In this document: positions 1 to 9,122 of the stretch, piece by piece
How the letters are laid out: each line of letters begins with the position of its first letter
Numbering within the stretch: position 1 is the stretch's first letter
Source: Roseibium sp. MMSF_3412
GTDB lineage: Bacteria > Pseudomonadota > Alphaproteobacteria > Rhizobiales > Stappiaceae
Direction: 5' to 3'
DNA: 64,000 nt
Assembly: GCF_030733265.1 (NCBI RefSeq)
Contig: NZ_JASHJI010000002.1
Location: 372,001 to 436,000 of the forward strand
The notes under the pieces: generated by a model
Seen by the model: the letters and a program-made list of their open reading frames with translations, nothing else
Told to the model about the DNA's origin: nothing
The model's database searches: none
Position numbers and translations under genes: made by a program

Positions 1-1
1 A

Positions 2-574
2 ATCGATTCTCCAAAAAAGAAGTTCATAGACACGGCTTTGCAGCTGTTCTCCGAACGCGGCTTTTACGGAGCCTCCCTCGCCGATGTCGCGGATGAATTG
101 GGTCTGACCAAGCAATCGATCCTCTATCATTTCAAGACAAAGGAGGCGCTTTACGGCGCGGTTCTGGCGGATGTTTCCGGCCGTTTCGACGCGATCATCG
201 AAGACGTGACGGCGCTGGATCAGGGTGCGGAGAAAAAGCTGCGCTTCTTTCTGGAAAAACTGATGGACCACGCGCGGGACGCACCGAATGACGGCCGGTT
301 GATCGCGAGGGAACTGCTCGACAATCTGGACCGCGTCGAAACCAGCAGGAAGTGGTATCTGAAAACGTTTCTGGACAAGAGTGTCGATCTTCTGACCGAC
401 CTGCCCAAATGGCGTTACCGTTCCGAAGCGGAACGCACAGCCGCCGCGTACCAGTTGATCGGTGCGGTCAGCTATTTCGCGATTTCCGAGCCCACGCTGG
501 AAGCCATCTGGGGAAAGAGCAAACTGGAGGAGACAAAGGACGTTTTCCTGTCCACTTTGCTTCTACGCCTGTAA
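2..574 (+). CDS. TetR/AcrR family transcriptional regulator, 5' end cut by window edge
   Basis: The reading frame is open from base 2, so the gene starts outside the window; a TTG at 38 is only an internal codon. The visible 191 codons begin within the N-terminal TetR helix-turn-helix: ALQLFSERGFYGASLADVA, then LGLTKQSILYHFKTKEALY, the usual recognition helix and YHF signature. The C-terminal part is a helical ligand-binding domain whose effector cannot be told from sequence. It is convergent with the amine oxidase gene, so a direct regulatory link is not implied. The family call is firm; the target is unknown. Confidence 0.85.
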   Translation: MDSPKKKFIDTALQLFSERGFYGASLADVADELGLTKQSILYHFKTKEALYGAVLADVSGRFDAIIEDVTALDQGAEKKLRFFLEKLMDHARDAPNDGRLIARELLDNLDRVETSRKWYLKTFLDKSVDLLTDLPKWRYRSEAERTAAAYQLIGAVSYFAISEPTLEAIWGKSKLEETKDVFLSTLLLRL

Positions 575-600
575 GCGGGCGCATCCTCCCCCGGAGTGGC

Positions 601-622
601 GCCGGGGCGCGGGCACCCCGGC
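601..622. terminator. GC-rich hairpin between convergent genes
   Basis: GCCGGGG and CCCCGGC form a 7-bp perfect stem with an 8-nt loop, between the TetR stop and the amine oxidase stop. It has no clear T-run on either side, so it may be a weak bidirectional terminator or only an mRNA 3'-end hairpin. Confidence 0.4.
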
Positions 623-629
623 CGATGTG

Positions 630-2606
630 TTACTTCCGAAGCGTCATTGCCGGGTTATGTGCGAAGAAATTGAACGGCATGATGTGAACGGTTTTCCATT
701 CCGTCGACATGACCGGCCAGTCCTCCATGCGCGGGATGTGATGGAAGCCTGCCGTGAACCAGGACACCACATCCTGGCCCATCAGCGGCCTGTCCGCCTT
801 GACCCATTCCGCGAGCGTATCGGATCCGTCGCTCTGCATGGCGTATTTTCCACCCGCATACCGCTGATCCGGATCATGCACCGTGGTCCAGGACGAATAC
901 TCGATATAGGCGTTGCGCTTGAACGGAGGATCGTTTTCGAAATCGAACGGACCGTAGGCGATCGACCCGTGATGGATCATCCATCCCGGCGTCTGGCCCA
1001 GATACCCTTCCCGGGCCGGATTGGTGATATGCACATGCTTCGGCTTTGAGGCACTGAAGCGATAACGCGCGTCCAGTTCGCTGTCCGGCATCTCGTGCTT
1101 CCAGGTCCACATCGATTTGCGCGGATGGTCTGGGTCGAGTTCCGCCGGAACGATCTCCATCGTGCCCATGTGATTGACCGGCTGATCGATGTCGAAATCG
1201 ATGCGGAAGTTGAAATAGTGATCGTGATTGGCGGCCACCAGGTTCGGTGCGATCAGCGTTCCGTATTTCGTGTCTTCCGCGGCGGTGGCATCATTCATCG
1301 ACGTGGAGGCAACACCTTTGACCGCGTCGAGACCGGTCGCCCCGATCTTGATGAAGATCTGCCCGTCCTGTTTCAGCCGGTAGTCGATCAGGTAATCGTA
1401 GTTGCCCACCTCCGATGCAGTGCGCACGACAAGTTCGGTTTCAGGACGCCCTTCGGCCGGTGTGAACTGATCGGGTCCTTGCGCGAAGATCTCGAAATGA
1501 CGCCACGCCGGATCGCCGATGTTGCGTTCGAAAATGCAGATCGCGTCCGGTATCTCCAGCGGAGCACCGCTGTCATCCGTGATCAGCGCGGGCAGGAAGG
1601 TCGCATAGTCCGGGCAGTCGATGCCGGCTCGCAAGGGGGTCAGGAACAGGCCGAACCCGTATTCCCCGCTGTCCATGTAGGTCCGCCAGTACCAGCCCTC
1701 GGTCGGATCCATGTAAGGCACAAACACCTCGGACAGATGCATCTGGTAGATCACCGACCGCCAGGTGCCCTGGTCGTTTGCATCGAGATTGGAAATGACC
1801 AGCCCCGGCCGTTTGTCCACGCGGTAGTTGAAGCGCCAGATGTCCCATTCCACATGGCTGCCGTCGATCTTGTAATTCGGGCCGCCTTCCTGCTTCAGCA
1901 GCACCCGGTTGGTCTCGGGACGAAGCGGTGCACGTTCGGCAATTTCCTCTTCCGTGTATCCCCATGGATCCTGGGGTATCGGCACAACGCCGGTATCGAC
2001 GACCTCGATGACTTCCTTCTTGCCGACGTCGAAAAGCGTGAACAGGCCCTCGATGGGTTTGGCATAGAAATTCGAACCGGTCGGGTTCTGGTAGCAGGGG
2101 ATCTTCATCAGACGCGAATTCTCAAATTCCGGCGTGAAGAAGTTTCCGGCTGTCAGCGGAAGGCAGAACGCATCATCGGGCGTCAGCCCGCGGGCTTCCA
2201 GACCGGCAATCATGTCCGGATGCGACAGGCCGCCTTCCAGCGCCGTCATGAATTCGGCAAACAGGATCATCGGCTGTCCGCTATCCGGGATCGCCGCGTT
2301 GCTCTCCACAGTGCCCTGCGTGATATTGACGACGGCTTCACTGAACCCGTCCGCCGTTGTGAACTGAACCATGGCCTTGCGGTCGAGCGCATCACCTTCG
2401 GTCCACGCCAGAACATCCGCCTTCGGCGGTTCCTTCAGTTCGATCAATGGAAACAGGGTTTCGTCCGTAACGGTTCCACTGTCTTTCAGGATCTGGCTGA
2501 TCTTTTGATACTCTTCAGCCGTCAGCCCGTCCAGTGGATGCGCCAGTGCGCTCGTGGCCATGCCGGCCAGAACTGCACTTGTGGCCAGGATCTGTCTGAT
2601 TTTCAT
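630..2606 (-). CDS. tynA: Periplasmic copper-containing primary-amine oxidase (phenylethylamine/tyramine oxidase type)
   Basis: 658 aa. It oxidatively deaminates primary amines to aldehyde, ammonia and H2O2 in the periplasm. Residues 1-22 form a Sec signal peptide ending ATSALA. The topaquinone precursor is Tyr403 in the motif GNYDY. Copper ligands are His461 and His463 (NHDHYFNFRIDFDID) and His623 in FHHIPRMEDWPVM. The probable catalytic Asp is 312 in YMDSGEYG. It is shorter than E. coli TynA because the N-terminal D1 domain is absent. An AraC gene resembling FeaR lies just upstream on the same strand and paaG-I-K lies beyond it. This suggests 2-phenylethylamine or tyramine feeding phenylacetaldehyde into the paa pathway. 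Substrate is inference; the family is certain. Confidence 0.9.
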   Translation of the reverse strand: MKIRQILATSAVLAGMATSALAHPLDGLTAEEYQKISQILKDSGTVTDETLFPLIELKEPPKADVLAWTEGDALDRKAMVQFTTADGFSEAVVNITQGTVESNAAIPDSGQPMILFAEFMTALEGGLSHPDMIAGLEARGLTPDDAFCLPLTAGNFFTPEFENSRLMKIPCYQNPTGSNFYAKPIEGLFTLFDVGKKEVIEVVDTGVVPIPQDPWGYTEEEIAERAPLRPETNRVLLKQEGGPNYKIDGSHVEWDIWRFNYRVDKRPGLVISNLDANDQGTWRSVIYQMHLSEVFVPYMDPTEGWYWRTYMDSGEYGFGLFLTPLRAGIDCPDYATFLPALITDDSGAPLEIPDAICIFERNIGDPAWRHFEIFAQGPDQFTPAEGRPETELVVRTASEVGNYDYLIDYRLKQDGQIFIKIGATGLDAVKGVASTSMNDATAAEDTKYGTLIAPNLVAANHDHYFNFRIDFDIDQPVNHMGTMEIVPAELDPDHPRKSMWTWKHEMPDSELDARYRFSASKPKHVHITNPAREGYLGQTPGWMIHHGSIAYGPFDFENDPPFKRNAYIEYSSWTTVHDPDQRYAGGKYAMQSDGSDTLAEWVKADRPLMGQDVVSWFTAGFHHIPRMEDWPVMSTEWKTVHIMPFNFFAHNPAMTLRK

Positions 2607-2790
2607 GAACCCTCTCCGGTTTCTTTTCTAGAGCCCGGAACCGGAACAGCAGAAACAGCACAGCCGTCCTTGATCACAAAGCGTCCTCCCGGTTCGCGAT
2701 CCTGTGCGTGCTTTCCTAGACCGGCTCCCTCACGAGTACGATACCCAAGAAGGCGGAACAGTCTTGGGCGAGGACGCCAAAGGCTTTGGT

Positions 2791-3762
2791 TCAGAGCGAC
2801 ACTTTTTTCCTGAGGTCTCCCGGCGGCATTCCAAACCTGTCGCGGAATGTCCGGTAAAAATGGGAAAGATCGTTGAACCCGCTCTCGTAGGCCACGTCTG
2901 CAATCGTATTTCGTCCCGCACCTTCGCACTTTGCGTTGAGACGAGCCCGCGCCGTTTCGAGACGAACCGCGAGCAATCGCTTGCCGACCGGTTCGCCGAG
3001 CGCACCGAACTGCCTTTGCAGCGTGCGCGGTGAAACCTGGAGGAGTTCGGCCAGTTGCTGCGGGCCGAAATCTGGGTCCATCGCGTGCCGGTCGATCAGC
3101 GACAGGGCGCGCGACAAGACACCCTTGGATGTCCGGTCCTGGAGGGCTTCCTGGTGCTCGACACTGCGGAAGTAAGCGCCCAGAATACTGAGAAAGGCTT
3201 CCCCATGATGCGGCGCGACGCTTGCATCGTCTGAAAAGATCTTGGTCAGGACGGCGCGCATTGCAACGAACAGGGGGTCTGAACGGTCAATGGCAATACC
3301 GCCGGTGCAGATCGCGCCGAACCGGTGCAGCATCTCCGACCTTGGAAGATGGATCGATACCTGCCGCGCATCGACCCCGTTATAGACAAACTCCGAGGAA
3401 TGCGCGCTGTCGACCAGATACATGTCGCCCGGTGCCAGATGAACCGACGTGTCGTTCTGGTGGATCCAGCAGTTCCCCTTGTCCTGGATCACGAGAAAAA
3501 GATGTTCGCCCGGGTCCCTCTTGATCATGCGCTTGTCCCTGAGAACCCTTTTCGCATTCAGGGAGACGATCGCCGTTTCGAACCGCGACACGCTCATGAT
3601 GGAAACGTCACCATTGACGTGCCCGCTACAAGGGTCAGGCGGTTCGATTTCGAAATCACCGCAGATATTGCGGATGTGACCGGTCAGTTCCTCGACAGGC
3701 TGCGAACGGGCGCGCGTCGGCGCCAGCGGGGTGATGGCAAGTTCCATGTTGTCAGGTGTCAT
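2791..3762 (-). CDS. feaR: AraC-family regulator, FeaR-like, probable activator of the amine oxidase gene
   Basis: 323 aa. The N-terminal part (about 60-190) looks like the AraC-binding-like domain of FeaR-type regulators, with GEHLFLVIQDKG and LAPGDMYLVDSAH. The C-terminal 100 residues hold the double HTH, including FGPQQLAELLQVSPRTLQRQF and IADVAYESGFNDLSHFYRTF. It ends 184 bp before the amine oxidase start on the same strand. In E. coli FeaR activates tynA and feaB in response to aromatic amines, next to the paa cluster, and the same neighbourhood recurs here. The FeaR assignment is inference from resemblance plus context. Confidence 0.75.
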   Translation of the reverse strand: MTPDNMELAITPLAPTRARSQPVEELTGHIRNICGDFEIEPPDPCSGHVNGDVSIMSVSRFETAIVSLNAKRVLRDKRMIKRDPGEHLFLVIQDKGNCWIHQNDTSVHLAPGDMYLVDSAHSSEFVYNGVDARQVSIHLPRSEMLHRFGAICTGGIAIDRSDPLFVAMRAVLTKIFSDDASVAPHHGEAFLSILGAYFRSVEHQEALQDRTSKGVLSRALSLIDRHAMDPDFGPQQLAELLQVSPRTLQRQFGALGEPVGKRLLAVRLETARARLNAKCEGAGRNTIADVAYESGFNDLSHFYRTFRDRFGMPPGDLRKKVSL

Positions 3763-4177
3763 TCGATCGACCTGTTCGCAGCAGATGGTGGGCCGGGGCT
3801 ACACTACCGGAGCTACACTGGGTGTGCCTCAAGACTAGACTGAGCGATGCATACGGGTAAAGGGAAGACGGGATATCCGGCAAAACACAACCAGCGACCC
3901 AATTCGAACCCGGATGTGCGGAGCCTGTTGCCCGCCTCGGCGGCAGAACGTTTCCCGGCAACTTGTTCAATATTCCCTCCCCCGGAAGACGTCTGTCCGG
4001 TCAAACCGCTTGCGGCGCCCGGTTCAAGGGGGCACCATGACGAACAATCCGGTTGGACAGGGTTCCACACGACCCGTTCCGGACCAAAAATCAGGCAACA
4101 CTATAATTGATCGACCGGACGGTTTATGCAATAAAGGATTTGCGGACCCGGGGAGCGAGAGGTCCAGGGAGTGGAAA
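3763..4177. other. Divergent intergenic region between feaR-like gene and paaG
   Basis: This 415-bp gap carries the promoters of the AraC gene (minus) and of paaG (plus). The only strong signals are the TATAAT and operator dyad annotated separately, and an AGGGAG ribosome binding site just before the paaG ATG at 4178. A longer in-frame extension of paaG back to 3914 is open but has no family similarity, so it is taken as non-coding leader. Confidence 0.6.
4102..4124 (+). promoter_or_regulatory. paaG promoter -10 with putative PaaR (TetR) operator
   Basis: A consensus TATAAT (4102-4107) is followed 5 nt later by the dyad GACCG-GA-CGGTT (4113-4124), which would cover the transcription start, a classic repressor position. 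The same dyad recurs before the thiolase gene (36474-36485) and, with one mismatch, before the TetR gene (6851-6862). I infer binding by the TetR protein encoded at 6941; no good -35 hexamer is visible. Confidence 0.6.
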
Positions 4178-4972
4178 ATGACGCAAAGCCAAACCGTTGT
4201 CTCGACCCTTGAGAACGGTGTCCTCAATGTAACGCTGAACCGTCCGGACAAGCTGAACGCGTTCAACGAGGACATGCACCTTGCCCTTCGCGCCGCCTTC
4301 GAACAGGCAACGAAGGACGATGCAGTGCGCGCGGTTCTCCTGACCGGGGCCGGCCGTGGTTTTTGTGCCGGCCAGGACCTTGGCGACCGCGATCCGCGCA
4401 AGAGCGATACGAAGCCCGACCTCGGCCACACGCTGGACACTTACTACAATCCAACGCTGCGCCTGATGAGGTCGCTGGAAAAGCCCATCGTGTGTGCGGT
4501 CAACGGTGTTGCCGCCGGTGCGGGCGCAAACATCGCGTTTGCCTGCGACATCGTTCTGGCGGCGCGATCGGCCAAATTCATTCAGGCCTTTTCCAAGATC
4601 GGCCTTATTCCCGATGCCGGCGGCAGCTGGTCCCTGGCGCGCATTCTGGGGGAGCCCCGCGCCAAGGCGCTCGCCCTCCTTGCCGAACCCCTTATGGCCG
4701 AACAGGCGGAAAGCTGGGGCCTCATCTGGAAAGCTGTCGACGACGCATCCTTGCAGGACGAGGCGCGTGCGATCGCGACCCGGCTCGCCGGCGGCCCGAC
4801 GATCGGTCTGGGACTGACGAAGCGGCTGATCCAGGCGGCACCGACACAGGATCTGGACACCCATCTCGACATGGAAAGGGATTGCCAGCAAACGGCCGGC
4901 TTTACCGATGATTACGCCGAAGGCGTGACGGCGTTCCTGGAGAAGCGCCCGGCCGTTTTCAAGGGCCGCTAG
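4178..4972 (+). CDS. paaG: PaaG: 2-(1,2-epoxy-1,2-dihydrophenyl)acetyl-CoA isomerase (crotonase family)
   Basis: 264 aa. It converts ring-1,2-epoxyphenylacetyl-CoA to the seven-membered oxepin-CoA. Start chosen at ATG 4178 behind AGGGAG because MTQSQTVVSTLENGVLNVTL matches the usual N-terminus. Crotonase hallmarks are GAGRGFCAGQDLGDRD and the oxyanion-hole region AVNGVAAGAGANIAFACDIV, followed by FSKIGLIPDAGGSW. GRGFCAGQDL is particularly typical of PaaG. It begins a paaG-paaI-paaK operon, one base before paaI. The promoter carries a putative TetR operator. Confidence 0.93.
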   Translation: MTQSQTVVSTLENGVLNVTLNRPDKLNAFNEDMHLALRAAFEQATKDDAVRAVLLTGAGRGFCAGQDLGDRDPRKSDTKPDLGHTLDTYYNPTLRLMRSLEKPIVCAVNGVAAGAGANIAFACDIVLAARSAKFIQAFSKIGLIPDAGGSWSLARILGEPRAKALALLAEPLMAEQAESWGLIWKAVDDASLQDEARAIATRLAGGPTIGLGLTKRLIQAAPTQDLDTHLDMERDCQQTAGFTDDYAEGVTAFLEKRPAVFKGR

Positions 4973-4973
4973 C

Positions 4974-5417
4974 ATGAAAGCCGCTACCGAAATGACCGCC
5001 CAGGAACTGGCCGAAGCCTGCGCCCGGATCATGTGGGAAGACGACAATGCCTCGCAGGCACTTGGAATGGAACTGGTGCGCATCGCCCCGGGCGAAGCGG
5101 ACATGCGCATGATAGTGACGAAGGCGATGACCAATGGCCATGGAAACATGCATGGCGGTTATCTGTTCACACTGGCCGACAGTGCATTCGCCTTTGCCTG
5201 CAACACCTATAACCAGGTCACGGTCGCGCAGCACTGCTCGATTACCTATGTCAAACCGGGAGCGCTCGCAGATGTCCTGACGGCGCGTGCGCGCGAGGTT
5301 TCAAGACAGGGCCGGTCCGGCATCTACGATATCAGTCTCACGCGCGAGGACGGCACGGTGATCGCGGAATTCCGCGGCCATTCCCGCACCATAGACCGCA
5401 CATTCTTGGACGAATAA
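4974..5417 (+). CDS. paaI: PaaI: hydroxyphenylacetyl-CoA/phenylacetyl-CoA thioesterase (hotdog fold)
   Basis: 147 aa, the normal PaaI length. The hotdog signature GNMHGGYLFTLADSAFAFACN is visible at about 56-76, with the catalytic Asp in LADSAF. PaaI hydrolyses dead-end CoA esters to release CoA during phenylacetate degradation. It starts one base after the paaG stop, so it is surely co-transcribed and probably translationally coupled. The next gene is paaK, 38 bp downstream. Confidence 0.92.
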   Translation: MKAATEMTAQELAEACARIMWEDDNASQALGMELVRIAPGEADMRMIVTKAMTNGHGNMHGGYLFTLADSAFAFACNTYNQVTVAQHCSITYVKPGALADVLTARAREVSRQGRSGIYDISLTREDGTVIAEFRGHSRTIDRTFLDE

Positions 5418-5455
5418 CCAGAAACGGCGCACTCAGCGACCCGGGAGGACCCTCG

Positions 5456-6766
5456 ATGATCGATCTCACCCCTGACCGTGACAGTCTCGACCCGATCGAG
5501 ATCGCCAGCCGCGACGAGATTGCAGCCCTGCAGCAAAAACGCCTGGCCTGGACCCTGGATCACGCCTACCGGAACTCGCCGTTTTTCAGGCAGCAATTCG
5601 ACAGGAACGGCGTCCATCCGGACGATTTCAAAACGCTCGGCGACCTTGCCAAGTTCCCGTTCACGGTCAAGCAGGACCTGCGCGACACTTACCCGTTTGG
5701 CATGTTCGCAACACCGCGGGAGGAACTGGTGCGCATTCACGGCTCCTCGGGCACGACCGGCAAGCCCACGGTGGTCGGCTACACGGCAAACGACATCTCA
5801 AACTGGGCAGACCTCGTCGCGCGCTCGATCCGCGCCGCCGGCGGACGCAAGGGCGACATTCTCCACAACGCCTATGGTTATGGCCTGTTCACCGGCGGCC
5901 TTGGAGCCCATTACGGCGCCGAAAAGCTCGGCTGCACGGTGGTACCGATTTCCGGTGGCATGACGGAACGCCAGGTCACGCTGATCGAGGACTTCCGGCC
6001 GGACGTGATCACCGTGACCCCGTCCTACATGCTGTCGATCCTCGACGAATACCGGCGGCTCGGCCTCGACCCGCGCCAGTCTTCGCTCAAGGTCGGCATC
6101 TTCGGGGCGGAGCCTTGGACGAACGCGATGCGCGCGGAAATAGAAGAGGCGTTCGACATGCACGCCGTCGACATTTACGGCTTGTCGGAGATCATGGGCC
6201 CGGGCGTTGCGCAGGAATGCGTGGAGACCAAGGACGGCCTGCATGTCTGGGAAGACCATTTCTATCCGGAAATCATCGATCCCGTCAGCGAGGAAGTCCT
6301 GCCGGACGGGGAGACCGGCGAACTCGTTTTCACCACGCTGACCAAGGAAGGCCTGCCGATGGTACGCTACCGCACGCGCGACCTCACCCGCATCCTTCCC
6401 GGCACTGCCCGCTCCATGCGCCGGATCGAAAAGATCACCGGGCGCAGCGACGACATGATCATTCTGCGCGGCGTTAATGTGTTCCCGACCCAGGTCGAGG
6501 AACAGATCCTGAAATGCGAAGGCCTGACCGCACACTTCCAGATCGAGCTGATCCGCGAGGGGCGCATGGATGCAATGATCATTCACGCCGAGGCGACCCC
6601 TGCGCGCAGCAGCAGCGAAGCACGGGACGCCTCGGCAAAGGAACTGGCCCACCATGTCAAATCGACAATCGGCGTCTCCTCGAAGGTACAGATCCATGAA
6701 CCCCACGGCGTTGCCCGTTCGCAGGGCAAGGCGCAGCGCGTGGTCGACAACCGTCCGAAGGAATAA
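5456..6766 (+). CDS. paaK: PaaK: phenylacetate-CoA ligase
   Basis: 436 aa. It activates phenylacetate with ATP and CoA to phenylacetyl-CoA in the cytoplasm, the entry step of the pathway. The adenylate-forming P-loop SSGTTGKPTVVGYT lies near residues 98-111. Further motifs are YGLSEIMGPG and the hinge region RYRTRDLTRI, then KITGRSDDMIILRGVNVFP. A strong ribosome binding site (GGGAGG) precedes ATG 5456. It is the last gene of the paaG-I-K run; the TetR gene follows after 174 bp with its own operator-like dyad. Confidence 0.95.
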   Translation: MIDLTPDRDSLDPIEIASRDEIAALQQKRLAWTLDHAYRNSPFFRQQFDRNGVHPDDFKTLGDLAKFPFTVKQDLRDTYPFGMFATPREELVRIHGSSGTTGKPTVVGYTANDISNWADLVARSIRAAGGRKGDILHNAYGYGLFTGGLGAHYGAEKLGCTVVPISGGMTERQVTLIEDFRPDVITVTPSYMLSILDEYRRLGLDPRQSSLKVGIFGAEPWTNAMRAEIEEAFDMHAVDIYGLSEIMGPGVAQECVETKDGLHVWEDHFYPEIIDPVSEEVLPDGETGELVFTTLTKEGLPMVRYRTRDLTRILPGTARSMRRIEKITGRSDDMIILRGVNVFPTQVEEQILKCEGLTAHFQIELIREGRMDAMIIHAEATPARSSSEARDASAKELAHHVKSTIGVSSKVQIHEPHGVARSQGKAQRVVDNRPKE

Positions 6767-6850
6767 ACATCGGTGTCGGCACCGGTAAACCGTGAGGGAC
6801 CCACGAGGCCAGGCCCGCGTCCCCGCAAGCCGGTCCACCGTTAATTGACG

Positions 6851-6862
6851 GACCGGCTGGTC
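6851..6862 (+). promoter_or_regulatory. Putative PaaR operator upstream of the TetR gene
   Basis: GACCG-GC-TGGTC is a dyad with one mismatch to the GACCG-N2-CGGTC sites at paaG and the thiolase gene. A weak -10-like GTTAAT ends 5 nt before it, the same spacing as at paaG. It lies 79 bp before the TetR start, consistent with autoregulation. Inference from the shared pattern only. Confidence 0.5.
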
Positions 6863-6940
6863 AATCCAGGCCAGTCGGGCTAAGAACTAAACGACGCGCG
6901 GACACTTAAGCCCTTTTGATCGATACGGAGCCCGGAACGC

Positions 6941-7540
6941 ATGGCCAGAACCCGCGCCAGTGATTTTGAAGAAAAGCAGCACGGTTTGCTTCTGACCGCA
7001 GCCAATGTGTTTGCGACCCAGGGCATGGAAAAGGCATCCATGTCCCAGATCGCCCAGGAGGCGGGCGTCTCCAAGTCACTGCTCTATCACTATTATCCGT
7101 CCAAGGGCGCTTTGATCTTCGCAATCATTCAGTCACATCTGGCCATTCTGGATGCCGAGCTGGAAGAAGCCGACGACCCGTCCCTGCCTTCCGACAAGAG
7201 ATTGCGGAAACTGGTCCTGACTGTACTCGACAGCTACCGGGGTGCCGATGATCAGCACAAGGTTCAGTTGAATGCCGGCCCGGCGCTCTCCGACGAACAG
7301 AAGGCCGAAATCGTCGCCATCGAGCGCCGCATCGTCCGGCACTTTTCAAGCGTTCTGAAGGACATTCACCCGGACCTTGCAAATCCCGACCGTCCGCTTC
7401 TGATGCCGGTTACCATGTCCCTCTTCGGCATGATGAACTGGGTCTACATGTGGTTCAAGGAAGGCGGCCCGATCTCCCGCGAGGACTATGCCAACGTTGC
7501 CACCACCCTGATCCTGGAAGGCATCAAGAAGGTTCGGTAA
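6941..7540 (+). CDS. paaR: TetR-family repressor, PaaR type
   Basis: 199 aa. N-terminal HTH: ANVFATQGMEKASMSQIAQ then AGVSKSLLYHYYPSKGALIF. The start MARTRASDFEEKQ and overall length resemble PaaR, the TetR-type repressor of phenylacetate genes released by phenylacetyl-CoA in betaproteobacteria. It follows paaK, and operator-like dyads lie before it, before paaG and before the thiolase gene. PaaX, an unrelated phenylacetyl-CoA-responsive repressor, is also encoded in the window at 36576-37451. Assignment by similarity plus position. Confidence 0.78.
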   Translation: MARTRASDFEEKQHGLLLTAANVFATQGMEKASMSQIAQEAGVSKSLLYHYYPSKGALIFAIIQSHLAILDAELEEADDPSLPSDKRLRKLVLTVLDSYRGADDQHKVQLNAGPALSDEQKAEIVAIERRIVRHFSSVLKDIHPDLANPDRPLLMPVTMSLFGMMNWVYMWFKEGGPISREDYANVATTLILEGIKKVR

Positions 7541-7559
7541 AGCGCTTGGCTCCGGTTTC

Positions 7560-9122
7560 CTAAGCCTCACGCGCCACGGCAGGCTCGATGGCGTGCGTTG
7601 CAAGGCTTTCACCTGCCTCCTGCATTGTGAGATAAGTCTGATCGGCACCTGCCTCGGAAATCTGCTCAACGTGATCCGCGTGCAGCGCGTGACTGACGAT
7701 GGTACCGGTAAAACCGCTGGCCCTGAGCATGCGGGCCGCGATCAGCTTGGCTTCGAGATCGTCCATTGCCAGGACGGCGGCAGAAATCCCCCGCAGGTCA
7801 ACACCGTGCCAGAAGTTGCTGTCTTCCGCATCGGCGAAAATCACGTTACGGCCGGCCTCGGCATGCCCCTCGACCTTGTACATGTCCGCATCCAGCCCGA
7901 CGGGGCGATGCCCCTTGTCGACCAAAGCGGCGTAGGCTGCAGTTCCGGTTCGGCCCATTCCGAAAACCATGACATCCGCGTCTCCGAGATTTGTCGGTTG
8001 TTCGTCCGGGTGCCGGGTCGGCAACTCGAAGCGTTGAAGTTGGGTCTCGAAACGCTCGAAGATCGAATGTGCAAACCGGTTGAGCGGCGCTGCGATGAGA
8101 AACGACATCGACACCGCAATGGCCAATGGCACGAGATATTCTTCCGCAGCGGGAATGCCGGCTGCCACGATCAGACCGAATTCGCTATAGGCCATCAATG
8201 ACAGGGCGGTCACGAAAGACGTGCGCGCCCTGAGCTTGAACGCAAGCAGGATGAAGAAAAACAGAACGCCTTTCAGCGGCAGCAGAAGACCCAGCACAAG
8301 CGCAAAGGCGAGCGCGTTCCAGTCAGGCAAACCGGACATGCCGATCGAGAGAAAGAAGCCGATCAAGAAGACCTCCTTGAGCGCCCACAGAGAGTTTGAC
8401 AACTCCCCGGCGCGCGGGTGACCCGACAGCAGGAGCCCCATGACCAGCGCGCCGATCTCGCCTTTGAGGCCAATCAGCTCGAAGCCGACCCCGCCGACAA
8501 CAAGACTGAGCATCATGCCGGTCAGCAACAGGACTTCATCATGTCCGGCAAGGTCCAGCAAACGGAACAGCAGCGGCCTGAGCAAGGGTGTGGCGAAGAT
8601 CAACAGCGCCCACGGACCGGGGAGTTTTCCGGCAAAGATTGCAAGAACAACGAGCGCGATGATGTCCTGAACGATCAGGATGCCGATGGCCGTCCTGCCG
8701 TGGAACGTGCCAAGTTCGCGTTTGGCTTCCAGTATCTTTGCCGACAGCACCGTGGACGAAAAGGCAAGCGCAATGCCGATGAGCATCGCGCTCAACCAGT
8801 CAGAGGTGAAGAGCAGCCGGACAATGGGTGTGAACAGGGCAATCGAGACAGCGAAATGGATAAGCGCGCCACCAATAACCTGCGGCTCGGTAATCTGACG
8901 CAGTTTCAGCTTCAGCCCGATGGTGAAGAGCAGGATCAGAACCCCGAGCTCTGCGACATAGTCAAGAATTGGCCCCGTTTCGACAGGCATGCCAAAGCCC
9001 GGCCCGATGAAATTGATGAAGAAACCGGCGGCAAGGAACCCGACAAGGGGCGGCAGACCGACTTGCCGTACCATGAGCCCGAAAACGAAGGCGGTTCCGA
9101 TAGCAAAGACTTCAAAGTGCAT
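7560..9122 (-). CDS. CPA2-family cation:proton antiporter with C-terminal TrkA-N domain (KefB/KefC-like)
   Basis: 520 aa from ATG 9122, which has GGGTGAGA just upstream; a GTG at 9137 is a less likely start. Roughly residues 1-375 form about 12 hydrophobic segments of a Na+/H+ exchanger fold. The C-terminal part begins a Rossmann RCK/TrkA-N domain at VMVFGMGRTGTAAYAAL, a nucleotide-binding GxGxxG variant. Such proteins export K+ or Na+ against protons for pH or electrophile protection. It converges with paaR and shows no functional tie to it. No KefF/KefG ancillary gene is adjacent. Confidence 0.85.
   Translation of the reverse strand: MHFEVFAIGTAFVFGLMVRQVGLPPLVGFLAAGFFINFIGPGFGMPVETGPILDYVAELGVLILLFTIGLKLKLRQITEPQVIGGALIHFAVSIALFTPIVRLLFTSDWLSAMLIGIALAFSSTVLSAKILEAKRELGTFHGRTAIGILIVQDIIALVVLAIFAGKLPGPWALLIFATPLLRPLLFRLLDLAGHDEVLLLTGMMLSLVVGGVGFELIGLKGEIGALVMGLLLSGHPRAGELSNSLWALKEVFLIGFFLSIGMSGLPDWNALAFALVLGLLLPLKGVLFFFILLAFKLRARTSFVTALSLMAYSEFGLIVAAGIPAAEEYLVPLAIAVSMSFLIAAPLNRFAHSIFERFETQLQRFELPTRHPDEQPTNLGDADVMVFGMGRTGTAAYAALVDKGHRPVGLDADMYKVEGHAEAGRNVIFADAEDSNFWHGVDLRGISAAVLAMDDLEAKLIAARMLRASGFTGTIVSHALHADHVEQISEAGADQTYLTMQEAGESLATHAIEPAVAREA

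Noticed and set aside
1095..2813. Long open frame (572 codons) antisense to the amine oxidase gene
   Set aside because: It is the complementary-strand shadow of a high-GC gene; the opposite strand has complete amine oxidase motifs and this one matches no family.
3914..4177. N-terminal extension of paaG
   Set aside because: The frame is open but contains no family similarity and runs through the promoter and operator; the ATG at 4178 has a good ribosome binding site.
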